DNA of 64,000 nt from Bog-473 sp036502025 (GTDB lineage Bacteria > Actinomycetota > Acidimicrobiia > Acidimicrobiales > RAAP-2): contig DASXZJ010000090.1 of NCBI GenBank assembly GCA_036502025.1, positions 1-64,000 on the forward strand, given 5' to 3'. Each line of letters opens with the position of its first letter. The first letter of the stretch is position 1. Below, piece by piece: positions 1 to 7,208 of this stretch. The notes below the pieces were generated by a model, which did not search any database, was not told the origin of the DNA, and was given only the letters and a program-made list of their open reading frames with translations. The position numbers and the translations under genes are program-made.

Positions 1-1
1 C

Positions 2-82
2 TGTGGGTCGCCGATTCTCGATGCTGATCTCGTCCGCGACCCGACCACCCGCTTCTGCGAGCAGCACCTGCCGCTCGATTAG
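2..82 (+). CDS. C-terminal end of an unidentified protein (partial)
   Basis: An open frame runs in from the left edge and stops at TAG 80-82, giving 26 residues that include two cysteines and a histidine (C1, C19, H22). Third-position GC is about 77 percent, which is compatible with coding but lower than the neighbours. It converges on the superoxide dismutase gene with a three-base overlap of stop codons, a common arrangement in this window. The fragment is too short to recognise. A zinc-binding tail is conceivable but is only a guess. Confidence 0.35.
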   Translation, partial: CGSPILDADLVRDPTTRFCEQHLPLD

Positions 83-693
83 CCCTCGACCTTGAGGCCC
101 CTCGCCGAGTCGAGGCGGGCGGCCACGTCGGACCAGTTGACGACGTTCCACAGGGCGGCGAAGAAGTCGGCCTTCACGTTCTTGTACTGCAGGTAGAAGG
201 CGTGCTCCCAGGCGTCGAACACCAACAGCGGGACGGAGCTCTGGCCGATGTTGCCCTGGTGGTCGTAGACCTGCTCCACGATGAGCCGGCCGGCGAGAGG
301 CTCGTAGGCCAGCACGCCCCAGCCCGAGCCCTGAATCGTCGACGTGGCCTGGGTGAAGTGCGCCTTGAACTTGTCGAAGGAGCCGAAGTACTCGTCGATG
401 GCCGAGCCGAGCGCGCCGTCGGGCTTGTCGCCGCCGTCGGGGCTCTGGTTCTTCCAGAAGATGGAGTGCAGCACGTGGCCCGAGACGTGGAAGGCCAATG
501 TCTTTTCGAGCCCGACGATGGTGCCGAAGTCGTCCTTGTCGCGGGCGGCGGCCAGCTTCTCGAGCGTCTGGTTGGCGCCGGTGACGTAGGCGGCGTGGTG
601 CTTGTCGTGGTGGAGCTCCATGATCTGGGCCGACACGTGGGGCTCGAGCGCGGCGTAGTCGTAGGGCAGGTCGGGGAGGCTGTACTCGGCCAT
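79..693 (-). CDS. sodA: Superoxide dismutase, Fe/Mn family (mycobacterial type)
   Basis: Converts superoxide to hydrogen peroxide and oxygen. The 204-residue product has the usual two-domain length. Metal ligands by family pattern are H28 (ELHHDKHH), H76 (GHVLH), D160 and H164 (DAWEH). H145 in VYDHQGN occupies the position of the Gln/His that tunes metal choice; mycobacterial iron SODs also have His there, so iron is the more likely metal, though this is inference. The start is ATG 693-691 with GAGGAG a few bases upstream. The frame stays open to about 915, but the extra residues are not SOD-like and the region carries promoter signals. The gene diverges from the XRE regulator at 918. Confidence 0.95.
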   Translation of the reverse strand: MAEYSLPDLPYDYAALEPHVSAQIMELHHDKHHAAYVTGANQTLEKLAAARDKDDFGTIVGLEKTLAFHVSGHVLHSIFWKNQSPDGGDKPDGALGSAIDEYFGSFDKFKAHFTQATSTIQGSGWGVLAYEPLAGRLIVEQVYDHQGNIGQSSVPLLVFDAWEHAFYLQYKNVKADFFAALWNVVNWSDVAARLDSARGLKVEG

Positions 694-733
694 GGCGGAT
701 CTCCTCAGTCGTGGGGGGTGTCCCTGGGATGGG

Positions 734-748
734 CCGCTGTCGCAGCGG
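734..748. promoter_or_regulatory. Stem-loop in the sodA leader
   Basis: CCGCTG-tcg-CAGCGG is a perfect six-base inverted repeat with a three-base loop. It lies between the candidate sodA promoter and the sodA ribosome binding site, so it would sit in the 5' untranslated region of the sod transcript. It could be an operator or an mRNA structure; nothing in the sequence decides which. Confidence 0.35.
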
Positions 749-761
749 TGATGCGTGCTGG

Positions 762-789
762 ACCATACCCGACCACGCCGCGATTGGAA
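762..789 (-). promoter_or_regulatory. Candidate sodA promoter
   Basis: On the minus strand TTCCAA (789-784) and TATGGT (767-762) are separated by 16 bases. The -10 is good and the -35 is poor. Transcription would begin near 754, leaving a leader of about 60 nucleotides that contains the hairpin at 734-748 and the GAGGAG ribosome site. Confidence 0.4.
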
Positions 790-904
790 CCGGGCCCAAC
801 AGCCATGCGAACAGGGTGTGCCGCGCTGGTGGTCGGATGGGTCACCGCCTCGTTTCCGACGCCGGCTGTCGCGGCTGAGCAACCCTGGCGCGCCCGGCCG
901 GCGG

Positions 905-910
905 TACGCT
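905..910 (+). promoter_or_regulatory. Candidate -10 element (TACGCT), leaderless XRE regulator
   Basis: TACGCT ends seven bases before the GTG at 918, so transcription would begin at or next to the start codon. The same spacing recurs at many starts in this window. No clear -35 is visible. Confidence 0.45.
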
Positions 911-917
911 TGCAAGA

Positions 918-1304
918 GTGAGCACGGACCCGAAAGACCGTTGGCTGGATCTGGGGTCCTTCATCCGTGAGCAGCGGGGTTCGGCCCGGCTCTCGCTCCG
1001 GCGACTCTCCGAGCTGGCGGGCATCTCCAATCCGTACCTGAGCCAGATCGAGCGCGGGCTGCGGCGGCCCTCGGCGGAGATCCTCCAGCAGATCGCCAAG
1101 GCGCTGCGCATCTCGGCCGAGACGCTCTACGTGCAGGCCGGGATTCTCGAACCACCCGAGGGGAACCCGGACCTGACCAGGATGATCCTGGCTGATCAGT
1201 CCATCAGCGAAGACCAGAAGCAGGCCCTGATCCGCATCTACCTCTCCTTTCGCCGGGACCACGAGGAGGGGCACCCCCCCACCGACCGCGCCGCCTCGGC
1301 TTGA
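918..1304 (+). CDS. XRE-family helix-turn-helix transcriptional regulator
   Basis: A 128-residue DNA-binding protein. Residues 13-70 form an HTH_3/Cro-CI domain: an N-terminal FIREQR helix, then LSLRRLSELAGISNPYLSQ as the helix-turn-helix, then ERGLRRPSAEILQQIAKAL. The rest is a short acidic tail. The closest family I recall is the mycobacterial Rv0474-type regulator found upstream of mshA; the conserved position next to mshA supports this. The start is GTG 918, preceded by a -10-like TACGCT at leaderless spacing and also by a weak AAGAG. Target genes cannot be read from the sequence; it diverges from sodA. Confidence 0.85.
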   Translation: MSTDPKDRWLDLGSFIREQRGSARLSLRRLSELAGISNPYLSQIERGLRRPSAEILQQIAKALRISAETLYVQAGILEPPEGNPDLTRMILADQSISEDQKQALIRIYLSFRRDHEEGHPPTDRAASA

Positions 1305-1335
1305 GCCCACTGGCAGGGAAAACTCGGGCCACCAG

Positions 1336-1341
1336 TAGCAT
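1336..1341 (+). promoter_or_regulatory. Candidate -10 element (TAGCAT) for mshA
   Basis: TAGCAT ends nine bases before the mshA ATG at 1351, again placing the likely transcript start at or just before the start codon. No Shine-Dalgarno sequence is present, which fits a leaderless transcript. Confidence 0.4.
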
Positions 1342-1350
1342 CTGATCGTC

Positions 1351-2595
1351 ATGCGTCGGCTCGCGGTCCTTTCCCTCCACACTTCTCCGTTGGCCCAGCC
1401 GGGCACCGGTGACGGCGGGGGCATGAACGTCTACGTCCGGGAGCTCACCGCCGCCCTGGCCCGCTCGGACGTGGCCTGCGACGTCTTCACCCGGGCCTGG
1501 TCGCCCGATCTGCCCGCCGTGGTCGACGTCGAGCCCGGACTGCGGGTCCACCATGTGCCCGCCGGACCCCGCGGCAGCCTGCCCAAGGAAGCCCTGCCCG
1601 AAGTGGTCGACGAGTTCACCAAGGGTGTGCTCGACGCCATGACGACCGAGGGCGAGCCCTTCGACTCCGTCCACGCCAACTACTGGCTGTCCGGGCTGTC
1701 GGGCCACGTCATCAAGCACGAGCTCAATCTGCCGCTGGTCTGCACCTTCCACACGCTGGACCGGGTGAAGGCCGAGTCCATGCCCGAAGAAGTGGAAGCC
1801 GACATGCCCCATCGGCGGGCCGAGGCCGAGGCGTCCATCATCGAGTGCTCCGATGCCGTCCTGGCTTCCTGCACCGTCGAGGCGGAGCAGATCGCTTCCC
1901 TCTACGGCGCCGATCCCGGGCGCATCCGGATCGTGCCGCTCGGGGTCGACCACGCCTTCTTCGGACCGGGGCATCGGCCCCAGGCCCGCCGGGCCCTCGG
2001 GCTCCCCCAGGACGGGCGGCTGCTCCTGTTCGTGGGCCGGATCCAGCCCCTCAAGTGCGCCGACGCGGCCATCGAGACGTTGGCCGAGTTGAGCGACTCG
2101 GGTGGGGAGGCCTACCGCCTGGTGATCGTCGGAGGACCGAGCGGACCTCACGGGGAGAAGGCGCTGCAGGGCTTGTTCGACCTGGCCGACGCCCACGGGG
2201 TGCGTGACCTGGTCCACTTCATCGACCCGCAGCCCCACGAGCTGCTGTCCTCCTACTACCGGGCGGCCGACGTGTGCATCGTGCCCAGCCGCTCGGAGTC
2301 CTTCGGCCTGGTGGCCCTGGAGGCGGCGGCCTGCGGGACCCCGGTGGTCGCCTCGGCCGTGGGCGGCCTGACCACCCTGGTCGACCACGGGCGCACCGGA
2401 TTCCTGGTCGAGGACCCGACGCCGGATCGCTACGCCAACGCCGTGCGCGCCATCTTCGAGGAGCCGCTGCTGGCCGAGCGCCTCTCCACTGCCTCGGTGC
2501 TCCGGGCCCGCCGCTACACCTGGCGCGCCGCCGCGGGCGCGTTGCTGGACCTGCACGAGGAGCTGGCATCCGGCCGCCTCGTCGAGTGCAGCTGA
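1351..2595 (+). CDS. mshA: D-inositol-3-phosphate glycosyltransferase (mycothiol synthesis)
   Basis: Transfers GlcNAc from UDP-GlcNAc to 1L-myo-inositol-1-phosphate, the first committed step of mycothiol synthesis. The protein has 414 residues and the GT4 two-domain layout. The N-terminal signature HTSPLAQPGTGDGGGMNVYV is the strongly diagnostic MshA donor/acceptor loop. FVGRIQPLKCADAAI opens the C-terminal Rossmann domain, and the ESFGLVALEAAACGTPVVA region is the GT4 nucleotide-sugar motif. It is followed three bases later by a YbjN-like gene, as in mycobacteria. The start is ATG 1351 with a leaderless promoter. Mycothiol production supports an actinobacterial origin. Confidence 0.92.
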   Translation: MRRLAVLSLHTSPLAQPGTGDGGGMNVYVRELTAALARSDVACDVFTRAWSPDLPAVVDVEPGLRVHHVPAGPRGSLPKEALPEVVDEFTKGVLDAMTTEGEPFDSVHANYWLSGLSGHVIKHELNLPLVCTFHTLDRVKAESMPEEVEADMPHRRAEAEASIIECSDAVLASCTVEAEQIASLYGADPGRIRIVPLGVDHAFFGPGHRPQARRALGLPQDGRLLLFVGRIQPLKCADAAIETLAELSDSGGEAYRLVIVGGPSGPHGEKALQGLFDLADAHGVRDLVHFIDPQPHELLSSYYRAADVCIVPSRSESFGLVALEAAACGTPVVASAVGGLTTLVDHGRTGFLVEDPTPDRYANAVRAIFEEPLLAERLSTASVLRARRYTWRAAAGALLDLHEELASGRLVECS

Positions 2596-2598
2596 CGG

Positions 2599-3090
2599 GT
2601 GCCCGTCGTCAATCTCCCGGAGGAAGAGGAGATGGCCGCCGCGGTCTCCTGCATCGACGCCTGGGTGGCCCGGGAACTGGCGAGCGACGGCTTGCTGGTC
2701 GCCGGGGAGCGTCAGGAGGTCACCGACCGCACGGCGTCCTACCGGTGGTACCTCCGGTTCAAGGGTGAAGAGAAGGACTTCATCACCGTCTGGTTCACCC
2801 TGCAGCAGCGGACCCTCCACCACGAGGCGCAGTTCATGCCGGCACCCGAGGAGAACGTGGCCGAGACCCTCACCTACCTCATGCGGTGCAACGCCAAGCT
2901 CTTCGGCATGTGGTTCAGCCTCGGTCCCGAGGACGCCGTGTACCTGGTCGGCCGGGTGCCCGCCGCCCAGATCGACGACGACGAGCTCGACCGCATCACC
3001 GGCTCCTCGGTGCTCTACGTGGACGACTACTTCCCCACGGCCATGACGATGGGGTACGCCTCGGTCTACCGTCGCCGGCCCCGACGGTAA
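2599..3090 (+). CDS. YbjN domain-containing protein
   Basis: A soluble protein of 163 residues (GTG start at 2599, three bases after mshA) with the alternating hydrophobic pattern of the YbjN/type III chaperone-like fold, including the stretches YRWYLRFKGEEKDFITVWF and ETLTYLMRCNAKLFGMWFSL. A homologue lies directly downstream of mshA in mycobacteria. The function is unknown; in E. coli YbjN has been linked to stress and motility, but that is weak guidance here. The start is uncertain: ATG 2632 is a possible alternative. It is probably co-transcribed with mshA. Confidence 0.75.
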   Translation: MPVVNLPEEEEMAAAVSCIDAWVARELASDGLLVAGERQEVTDRTASYRWYLRFKGEEKDFITVWFTLQQRTLHHEAQFMPAPEENVAETLTYLMRCNAKLFGMWFSLGPEDAVYLVGRVPAAQIDDDELDRITGSSVLYVDDYFPTAMTMGYASVYRRRPRR

Positions 3091-3093
3091 CGT
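3088..3093 (+). promoter_or_regulatory. Candidate -10 element (TAACGT) for proC
   Basis: TAACGT begins on the TAA stop of the preceding gene and ends eight bases before the proC ATG at 3102. The geometry matches the other leaderless candidates, and no ribosome binding site precedes proC. Confidence 0.4.
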
Positions 3094-3101
3094 CGCATCC
3101 C

Positions 3102-3896
3102 ATGCCGGTCTCGTTGTTGATCGTCGGAGGCGGAAAGATGGGCGGCGCGCTGCTCGGCGGCCTGCTCGCCTCGGGCTGGGCCACGGCGGGGGAGATCGCG
3201 GTGGTGGAGCCGATCGCCGAACGCCGCGACGAGCTGGCCCTCCTGTTCCCCGGGTTGGCGGTCCACGACGCGCCGCCAGCCGAGTCGGGCGGCGCCGTGC
3301 TGGCGGTCAAGCCCGACGCCGCCGAAGGCGCCTGCCGGGTCCTCAGCGCGGTCGGGGTGCCGCGGCTGCTCTCCATCGTGGCCGGCATCCCGTCGGCTCG
3401 TCTGGAGTCCGCCCTGGGTGGTCAGCCCGCCGTGGTCCGAGCCATGCCCAACACGCCGGCCCAGGTCGGCGCGGGCGTTACGGCCATCTCGGGTGGGTCC
3501 TTCGCCACGTCGGCCGACCTGGCCTGGGCCGAGGGGATCATGTCCGCGGTCGGGACGGTGGTGCGCCTGCCCGAGCGCCTGCTCGATGCGGTGACCGGCC
3601 TCTCGGGCTCGGGACCGGCGTACTTCTTCCTGGTCGCCGAGGCGCTCATGGAGGCCGGGGTCCAGATGGGCCTGACCCGCGACGTCAGCCGCACCCTGGT
3701 GGTCGAGACGATGCTGGGGTCGGCCAAGCTGCTGGCCGAGTCCGGGCAGGACCCTGAGGCCCTGAGGGCCATGGTGACCTCCCCCGCAGGCACGACGGCA
3801 GCCGGGATCCGGGCCCTCGAGTCCCGGGCCGTGCGCTCGGCCTTCATGGAGGCGGTGGCGGCTGCCACCGAGAGATCCCGCTCCCTGCAGCGCTGA
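3102..3896 (+). CDS. proC: Pyrroline-5-carboxylate reductase
   Basis: Reduces 1-pyrroline-5-carboxylate to L-proline with NAD(P)H in the cytosol. The 264-residue protein opens with a Rossmann GGGKMGGALLGGLL motif (about residues 8-21). AVKPD is the cofactor-side motif and MPNTPAQVGAGVTA the conserved mid-region. LSGSGPAYFF begins the dimerisation/active-site helix bundle, and TSPAGTTAAGI is the C-terminal ProC signature. Length and motifs are normal. The start is ATG 3102; the open frame extends farther upstream, but that part overlaps the YbjN-like gene in another frame. Mycobacteria also keep proC between mshA and hemA. Confidence 0.95.
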   Translation: MPVSLLIVGGGKMGGALLGGLLASGWATAGEIAVVEPIAERRDELALLFPGLAVHDAPPAESGGAVLAVKPDAAEGACRVLSAVGVPRLLSIVAGIPSARLESALGGQPAVVRAMPNTPAQVGAGVTAISGGSFATSADLAWAEGIMSAVGTVVRLPERLLDAVTGLSGSGPAYFFLVAEALMEAGVQMGLTRDVSRTLVVETMLGSAKLLAESGQDPEALRAMVTSPAGTTAAGIRALESRAVRSAFMEAVAAATERSRSLQR

Positions 3897-3900
3897 GCGG

Positions 3901-3930
3901 ATTCCCTCCCGCTTTTCCATCGGGGGGAAT
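3901..3930 (+). promoter_or_regulatory. Stem-loop between proC and the small HTH gene
   Basis: ATTCCCTCCCG (3901-3911) pairs with CGGGGGGAAT (3921-3930) over ten base pairs with one bulged T and a nine-base loop. It begins four bases after the proC stop and has no T-run behind it, so it could be a weak terminator for proC or an element controlling the HTH gene. Confidence 0.4.
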
Positions 3931-3935
3931 GGACC

Positions 3936-3941
3936 TACCAT
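3936..3941 (+). promoter_or_regulatory. Candidate -10 element (TACCAT) for the small HTH gene
   Basis: TACCAT lies 18 bases before the GTG at 3960. Transcription would start near 3948-3949, leaving a short leader that carries the GGAGG ribosome site at 3950-3955. Confidence 0.35.
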
Positions 3942-3959
3942 CCTCGTTGCGGAGGCATC

Positions 3960-4166
3960 GTGGCACCCACCAAAGATCACAGCAGTCCCCAGATCCGCTT
4001 CATGACGGTCAGTGAGGTGGCCACGTCGCTGCGGGTGTCGACCATGACGGTGTACCGCCTGATCAACAGCGGCGAGTTGCCGGCCGCACGGATCGGGCGC
4101 TCCTTCCGGGTCCGCACCGAGGATCTGGAGCACTATCTCGCTGGCCGCTTCACCGTCGCCGGCTGA
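3960..4166 (+). CDS. Excisionase/BldC-like helix-turn-helix protein
   Basis: A 68-residue protein made almost entirely of one MerR-like winged helix domain: FMTVSEVATSLRVSTMTVYR is helix-turn-helix and GELPAARIGRSFRVRTEDLEHYL the wing and final helix. Despite the family name excisionase there is no integrase or attachment site nearby, so this is a chromosomal regulator. Actinobacteria carry a similar small protein (Rv0500A in M. tuberculosis) just after proC. The start is GTG 3960 behind a clear GGAGG. Its regulon is not evident. Confidence 0.85.
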   Translation: MAPTKDHSSPQIRFMTVSEVATSLRVSTMTVYRLINSGELPAARIGRSFRVRTEDLEHYLAGRFTVAG

Positions 4167-4180
4167 ATCGGGCCGGGGGA

Positions 4181-5074
4181 ATGGCGGGTCCGTCCGCCCA
4201 GACCGTCTTCTTCCTGTCCGACTACGGCTTGGCGGACGAGTTCGTGGGTGTCGTCCACGGCGTGCTGCGCGCCGCCGCTCCCGACGCGAGAGTGATCGAC
4301 CTGACCCATCAGGTCCCGGCGTTCGATGTGCGCGCCGGCTCGCACACGCTTGTCCGCGCCGTCCCCCATCTCGGGCCCGGCGTCGTGCTCGCCGTGGTCG
4401 ACCCCGGGGTCGGCTCGGCCCGTCGGGGTGTATGCCTGCACGTGACCTCGACCCACGACGGGCCCTCCTACTTCGTCGGTCCCGACAACGGGTTGCTGGT
4501 GGCCGCCGCAGAGCTGGCGGGTGAGGCTCCGCTGGCCCATGTGGTCGAGCTGCGGCTACCGGCGCGGGCCGAGGAGGCCGGCAGCACCTTCGACGGGCGT
4601 GACCTCTTCGCCCCGGCCGCGGCGGCGCTCTGCCGGGGGGCGCCACCCGCTGACCTCGGGGAGCCGATTGAGCCCGACACCCTGATCCGGCTGTTCGGCG
4701 GGGTCGTCGAGCATGGCCGGATGGCCGATGGCCGCTCCAGCCTCCGGGCCGAGGTGACCTGGGTGGATCACTTCGGCAACGTGCAGCTGGCGGCCACGCT
4801 GGCCGACGCCAGGGTGGCCGGGATCCCGTCGGAGGGCTCGGTCTGCGTGACCGCGCTGGTGGAGAGCGACCTGGCCGGCCGGATGTCGCTCCCTCCGGCG
4901 CTGGTGCCCGAAGGGGTGGACCTCGCGTGCGTCGAGTCGTTCGCCGATCTGGCCCACGGCGAGCTGGGCCTGCTCACCGACGCCAACGGCCACTTGGCCA
5001 TCGTGGCGGGCGAAGCGTCGGCGGCGCGGTGGCTCAACGTGGTCGCCGGAGAACTGGTGCTGTTGGCCTGGTGA
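4181..5074 (+). CDS. SAM hydrolase/SAM-dependent halogenase family protein (DUF62)
   Basis: Family members hydrolyse S-adenosylmethionine to adenosine and methionine (SAM hydroxide adenosyltransferase); a few relatives are halogenases. The 297-residue protein has the diagnostic order of motifs: FFLSDYGLADEFVGVVHGV at the N-terminus, VVDPGVGS, VGPDNGLL, STFDGRDLFAPAAA and, in the C-terminal domain, WVDHFGNVQL. The DPGVG and DHFGN motifs support a hydrolase rather than a fluorinase, but the in vivo substrate is inferred. It starts at ATG 4181, 14 bases after the HTH gene, behind a G-rich stretch. Its stop lies about 50 bases before rex. Confidence 0.85.
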   Translation: MAGPSAQTVFFLSDYGLADEFVGVVHGVLRAAAPDARVIDLTHQVPAFDVRAGSHTLVRAVPHLGPGVVLAVVDPGVGSARRGVCLHVTSTHDGPSYFVGPDNGLLVAAAELAGEAPLAHVVELRLPARAEEAGSTFDGRDLFAPAAAALCRGAPPADLGEPIEPDTLIRLFGGVVEHGRMADGRSSLRAEVTWVDHFGNVQLAATLADARVAGIPSEGSVCVTALVESDLAGRMSLPPALVPEGVDLACVESFADLAHGELGLLTDANGHLAIVAGEASAARWLNVVAGELVLLAW

Positions 5075-5110
5075 CAGGCGCCGGTTTGGTGTCGGGCCAG
5101 GTCCCGTCGG

Positions 5111-5116
5111 TACCAT
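5111..5116 (+). promoter_or_regulatory. Candidate -10 element (TACCAT) for rex
   Basis: TACCAT ends eight bases before GTG 5125, which supports this start over the upstream GTG codons at 5071 and 5089. I found no copy of the Rex operator pattern (TGTGAA-type inverted repeat) here. Confidence 0.45.
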
Positions 5117-5124
5117 CCGGAACT

Positions 5125-5853
5125 GTGAGCGGCGAGCCACCTGCGAATTCGAAGCGCATTCCCGAGGCGACGGTGGTTCGCCTTCCGGTCTATCAGCGCA
5201 TCCTGGCCGAGCTGGTGCGCAACTCGGTGTCAACCGTCTCGTCGGAGCAGCTGGCCAACCTGGCCCGGGTCAACGCGGCCAAGGTGCGCAAGGACCTCTC
5301 GCTTTTGGGTTCGTTCGGCACCCGCGGCTCGGGTTATGACCCCGCCTTCCTCATCTCCCAGATCGACCGGGCCCTCGGGGTCGACGAGAACTGGCCCGTC
5401 TCGATGGTCGGCATCGGCAACCTCGGGCGCGCCCTGACCAACTCGGCGGGCTTCGCCTCGCGCGGCTTCCAGGTGACCTCCCTCTTCGACGTCGATCCCG
5501 CGGTTGTGGGCGAGGAGATCAAGGGCATGAAGGTCCGCCACATGGACGAGATCGCCACCCTGCGCCCAACGGAGCGCCCGGCCATCGGCGTCATCACCAC
5601 GCCGGGATGGGCCGCCCAGCAGGTGGCCGACCTGCTGGTCCAGGTCGGGGTCACCTCCTTGTTGAACTTCGCGCCCCGAGTCCTCACGGTGCCGCCCCAC
5701 GTGCACCTCCGCTACGTGGACCTTTCCATTGAGCTGCAGGTGCTCGGCTTCTACCGGGCTCGCAACGGCCTCGAACGGAGCGAGGCGGCACCGAGCGGCA
5801 GCGTTCCCATCCTGCGCTCCGTCGGCCTGTCCGCCCCCTCCGACCTGGCCTGA
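5125..5853 (+). CDS. rex: Redox-sensing transcriptional repressor Rex
   Basis: Rex represses respiratory and fermentative genes when NAD+ is high and leaves DNA when NADH binds. The protein has 242 residues. An N-terminal winged helix (about residues 8-75, with IPEATVVRLPVYQRIL and VSSEQLANLARVNAAKVRKD) is followed by the GSFGTRGSGYD linker. A Rossmann domain follows (VSMVGIGNLGRAL), and a C-terminal swapped helix contains LNFAP. Streptomyces has rex upstream of hemA, hemC and hemD in one operon, the same order as here, so coupling of heme supply to redox state is a reasonable inference. Start GTG 5125 is chosen from the -10 geometry; GTG 5071 overlaps the upstream stop and is the main alternative. 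Confidence 0.93.
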   Translation: MSGEPPANSKRIPEATVVRLPVYQRILAELVRNSVSTVSSEQLANLARVNAAKVRKDLSLLGSFGTRGSGYDPAFLISQIDRALGVDENWPVSMVGIGNLGRALTNSAGFASRGFQVTSLFDVDPAVVGEEIKGMKVRHMDEIATLRPTERPAIGVITTPGWAAQQVADLLVQVGVTSLLNFAPRVLTVPPHVHLRYVDLSIELQVLGFYRARNGLERSEAAPSGSVPILRSVGLSAPSDLA

Positions 5854-5916
5854 CCCACCCCCACCTGGGAGACTGGCACTCCATACCCGGTGACCGGCAT
5901 GCTTGATGCCCGACCC

Positions 5917-5922
5917 AGGAGG
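5917..5922 (+). promoter_or_regulatory. Ribosome binding site that sets the hemA start
   Basis: AGGAGG lies seven bases before GTG 5930. The upstream in-frame candidates TTG 5903 and ATG 5906 lack such a site, and GTG 5930 gives the expected HemA N-terminus (VSVVVVGLQHK). Confidence 0.7.
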
Positions 5923-5929
5923 CATCCGA

Positions 5930-7201
5930 GTGTCCGTCGTCGTCGTAGGGCTCCAGCACAAGCAGGCGCCGCTCTCACTGCTCGAAGCGGTGGCGGTGAG
6001 CGACGCCGACCTGCACAAGGTGCTGGGCGCGCTGCGGCACCGGCGCAACCTCCAGGAGACGGTGGTCCTCTCCACCTGCTTGCGCACCGAGGTCTATGCC
6101 GTGGTGGACCGCTTTCACGATGCCGTCGCCGAGGTCTACGAGGTCCTGGCCGAGCACTCCGGCGTCTCGACCGACGAGCTGGCTGCCCGGGCCACGGTCC
6201 GCTTCGACGACGATGTCACGGCCCACCTCTTCTCGGTCACGTCGGGCCTCGAGTCGACGGTGGTCGGCGAGAGCGAGGTGGTTGGCCAGGTCCGCCGCGC
6301 CTTCGAGTTCGCCCGGGAGGAAGGCGTCTGCGGTCCCGTCCTCTCCGCCCTCTTCCAGCACGCGCTCTCGACCGGGAAGCGCGTACGAACCGAAACGGGC
6401 ATCTCCCGGGGAACGACCTCGTTCGCCTACGCCGCCGTCACGGTGGCCCGCGGCAGCGACGCCGCCGGCCTGCGCGACAAGCGGGTGATCGTGGTGGGTG
6501 CCGGGGAGATGGGCGTTGGGGTGTGCCGTGCCCTGTGCGACATTCCTCTCGAGTCGGCCCCACGTTCGATTGTCGTGGTCAACCGCTCGCTGGCCCGAGC
6601 CGAGAACCTGGTGCGCGAGGCCGGCGATGCCACGAAGCTGCGGGCCGCGCCGCTCGACGGGGTGCATACCGAGCTGGCCCAGGCCGATGTGGTGCTGGCT
6701 GCCGTGGCGGCTGAGTCCCATGTGTTGACGGCGGCGCACTTCTCCGGCGTGGCCGGGCCGATGCTGGTGATCGACCTCGGCGTGCCCCGCAACGTCGACC
6801 CGATCGTCGGATCCCTGCCCACCGTCACCCTCTTGGACATGGACACGCTGAGCGTCTCGGTGAGCCGGGCGCTGGGTGACCGCCAGGAAGAGGCGGTCGC
6901 CGCCCATTCGATCGTCTCGACCGAGGTGGAGCGCTACCGCACCGCCAGCCGCCAGCGGGGAGCGGCGCCGATCATCGCCGCGCTCCGGGCCCGGCTCGAA
7001 TCGCTGCGGGTGACCGAGCTCGAACGGAACCGGGCCCAACTGGCTGATCTGACCGAAGCCGAGTGGGAGCAGGTGGACAGCGCCACCCGCGCCGCGCTGG
7101 CCAAGTTGCTCCACGAGCCCACCATGCTGCTCAAGGAGACCGCGGGCACGCCCCGCGGCGAGCGTCTGGTCGAGGCGCTGCGCATCCTCTTCGACCTTTA
7201 G
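5930..7201 (+). CDS. hemA: Glutamyl-tRNA reductase
   Basis: Reduces glutamyl-tRNA to glutamate-1-semialdehyde with NADPH, the first committed step of C5-pathway tetrapyrrole synthesis. The protein has 423 residues. The catalytic cysteine is C50 in STCLRTEVYAV; the family motif usually reads STCNR, so Leu replaces Asn. SGLESTVVGESEVVGQVR is the hinge/tRNA-contact region, VIVVGAGEMGVGV the NADPH Rossmann motif, and the C-terminal helical dimerisation domain ends in LHEPTMLLKE. It follows rex by 76 bases and precedes hemC by seven, so one operon is likely. Confidence 0.96.
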   Translation: MSVVVVGLQHKQAPLSLLEAVAVSDADLHKVLGALRHRRNLQETVVLSTCLRTEVYAVVDRFHDAVAEVYEVLAEHSGVSTDELAARATVRFDDDVTAHLFSVTSGLESTVVGESEVVGQVRRAFEFAREEGVCGPVLSALFQHALSTGKRVRTETGISRGTTSFAYAAVTVARGSDAAGLRDKRVIVVGAGEMGVGVCRALCDIPLESAPRSIVVVNRSLARAENLVREAGDATKLRAAPLDGVHTELAQADVVLAAVAAESHVLTAAHFSGVAGPMLVIDLGVPRNVDPIVGSLPTVTLLDMDTLSVSVSRALGDRQEEAVAAHSIVSTEVERYRTASRQRGAAPIIAALRARLESLRVTELERNRAQLADLTEAEWEQVDSATRAALAKLLHEPTMLLKETAGTPRGERLVEALRILFDL

Positions 7202-7208
7202 AGCGCAG

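Noticed and set aside
1204..2823. Long minus-strand open frame opposite mshA
   Set aside because: High GC makes stop codons rare on the opposite strand. The mshA reading has all family motifs and the antisense product shows only low-complexity Arg/Gly/Ala sequence. The same applies to the many other long antisense frames.
3960..4166. Mobile-element excisionase
   Set aside because: No integrase, attachment repeats or compositional shift nearby; the same small HTH gene is a fixed neighbour of proC in actinobacteria.
5903..5929. Upstream hemA starts (TTG 5903, ATG 5906)
   Set aside because: AGGAGG at 5917-5922 lies inside that stretch at ideal distance from GTG 5930, which gives the normal HemA N-terminus.
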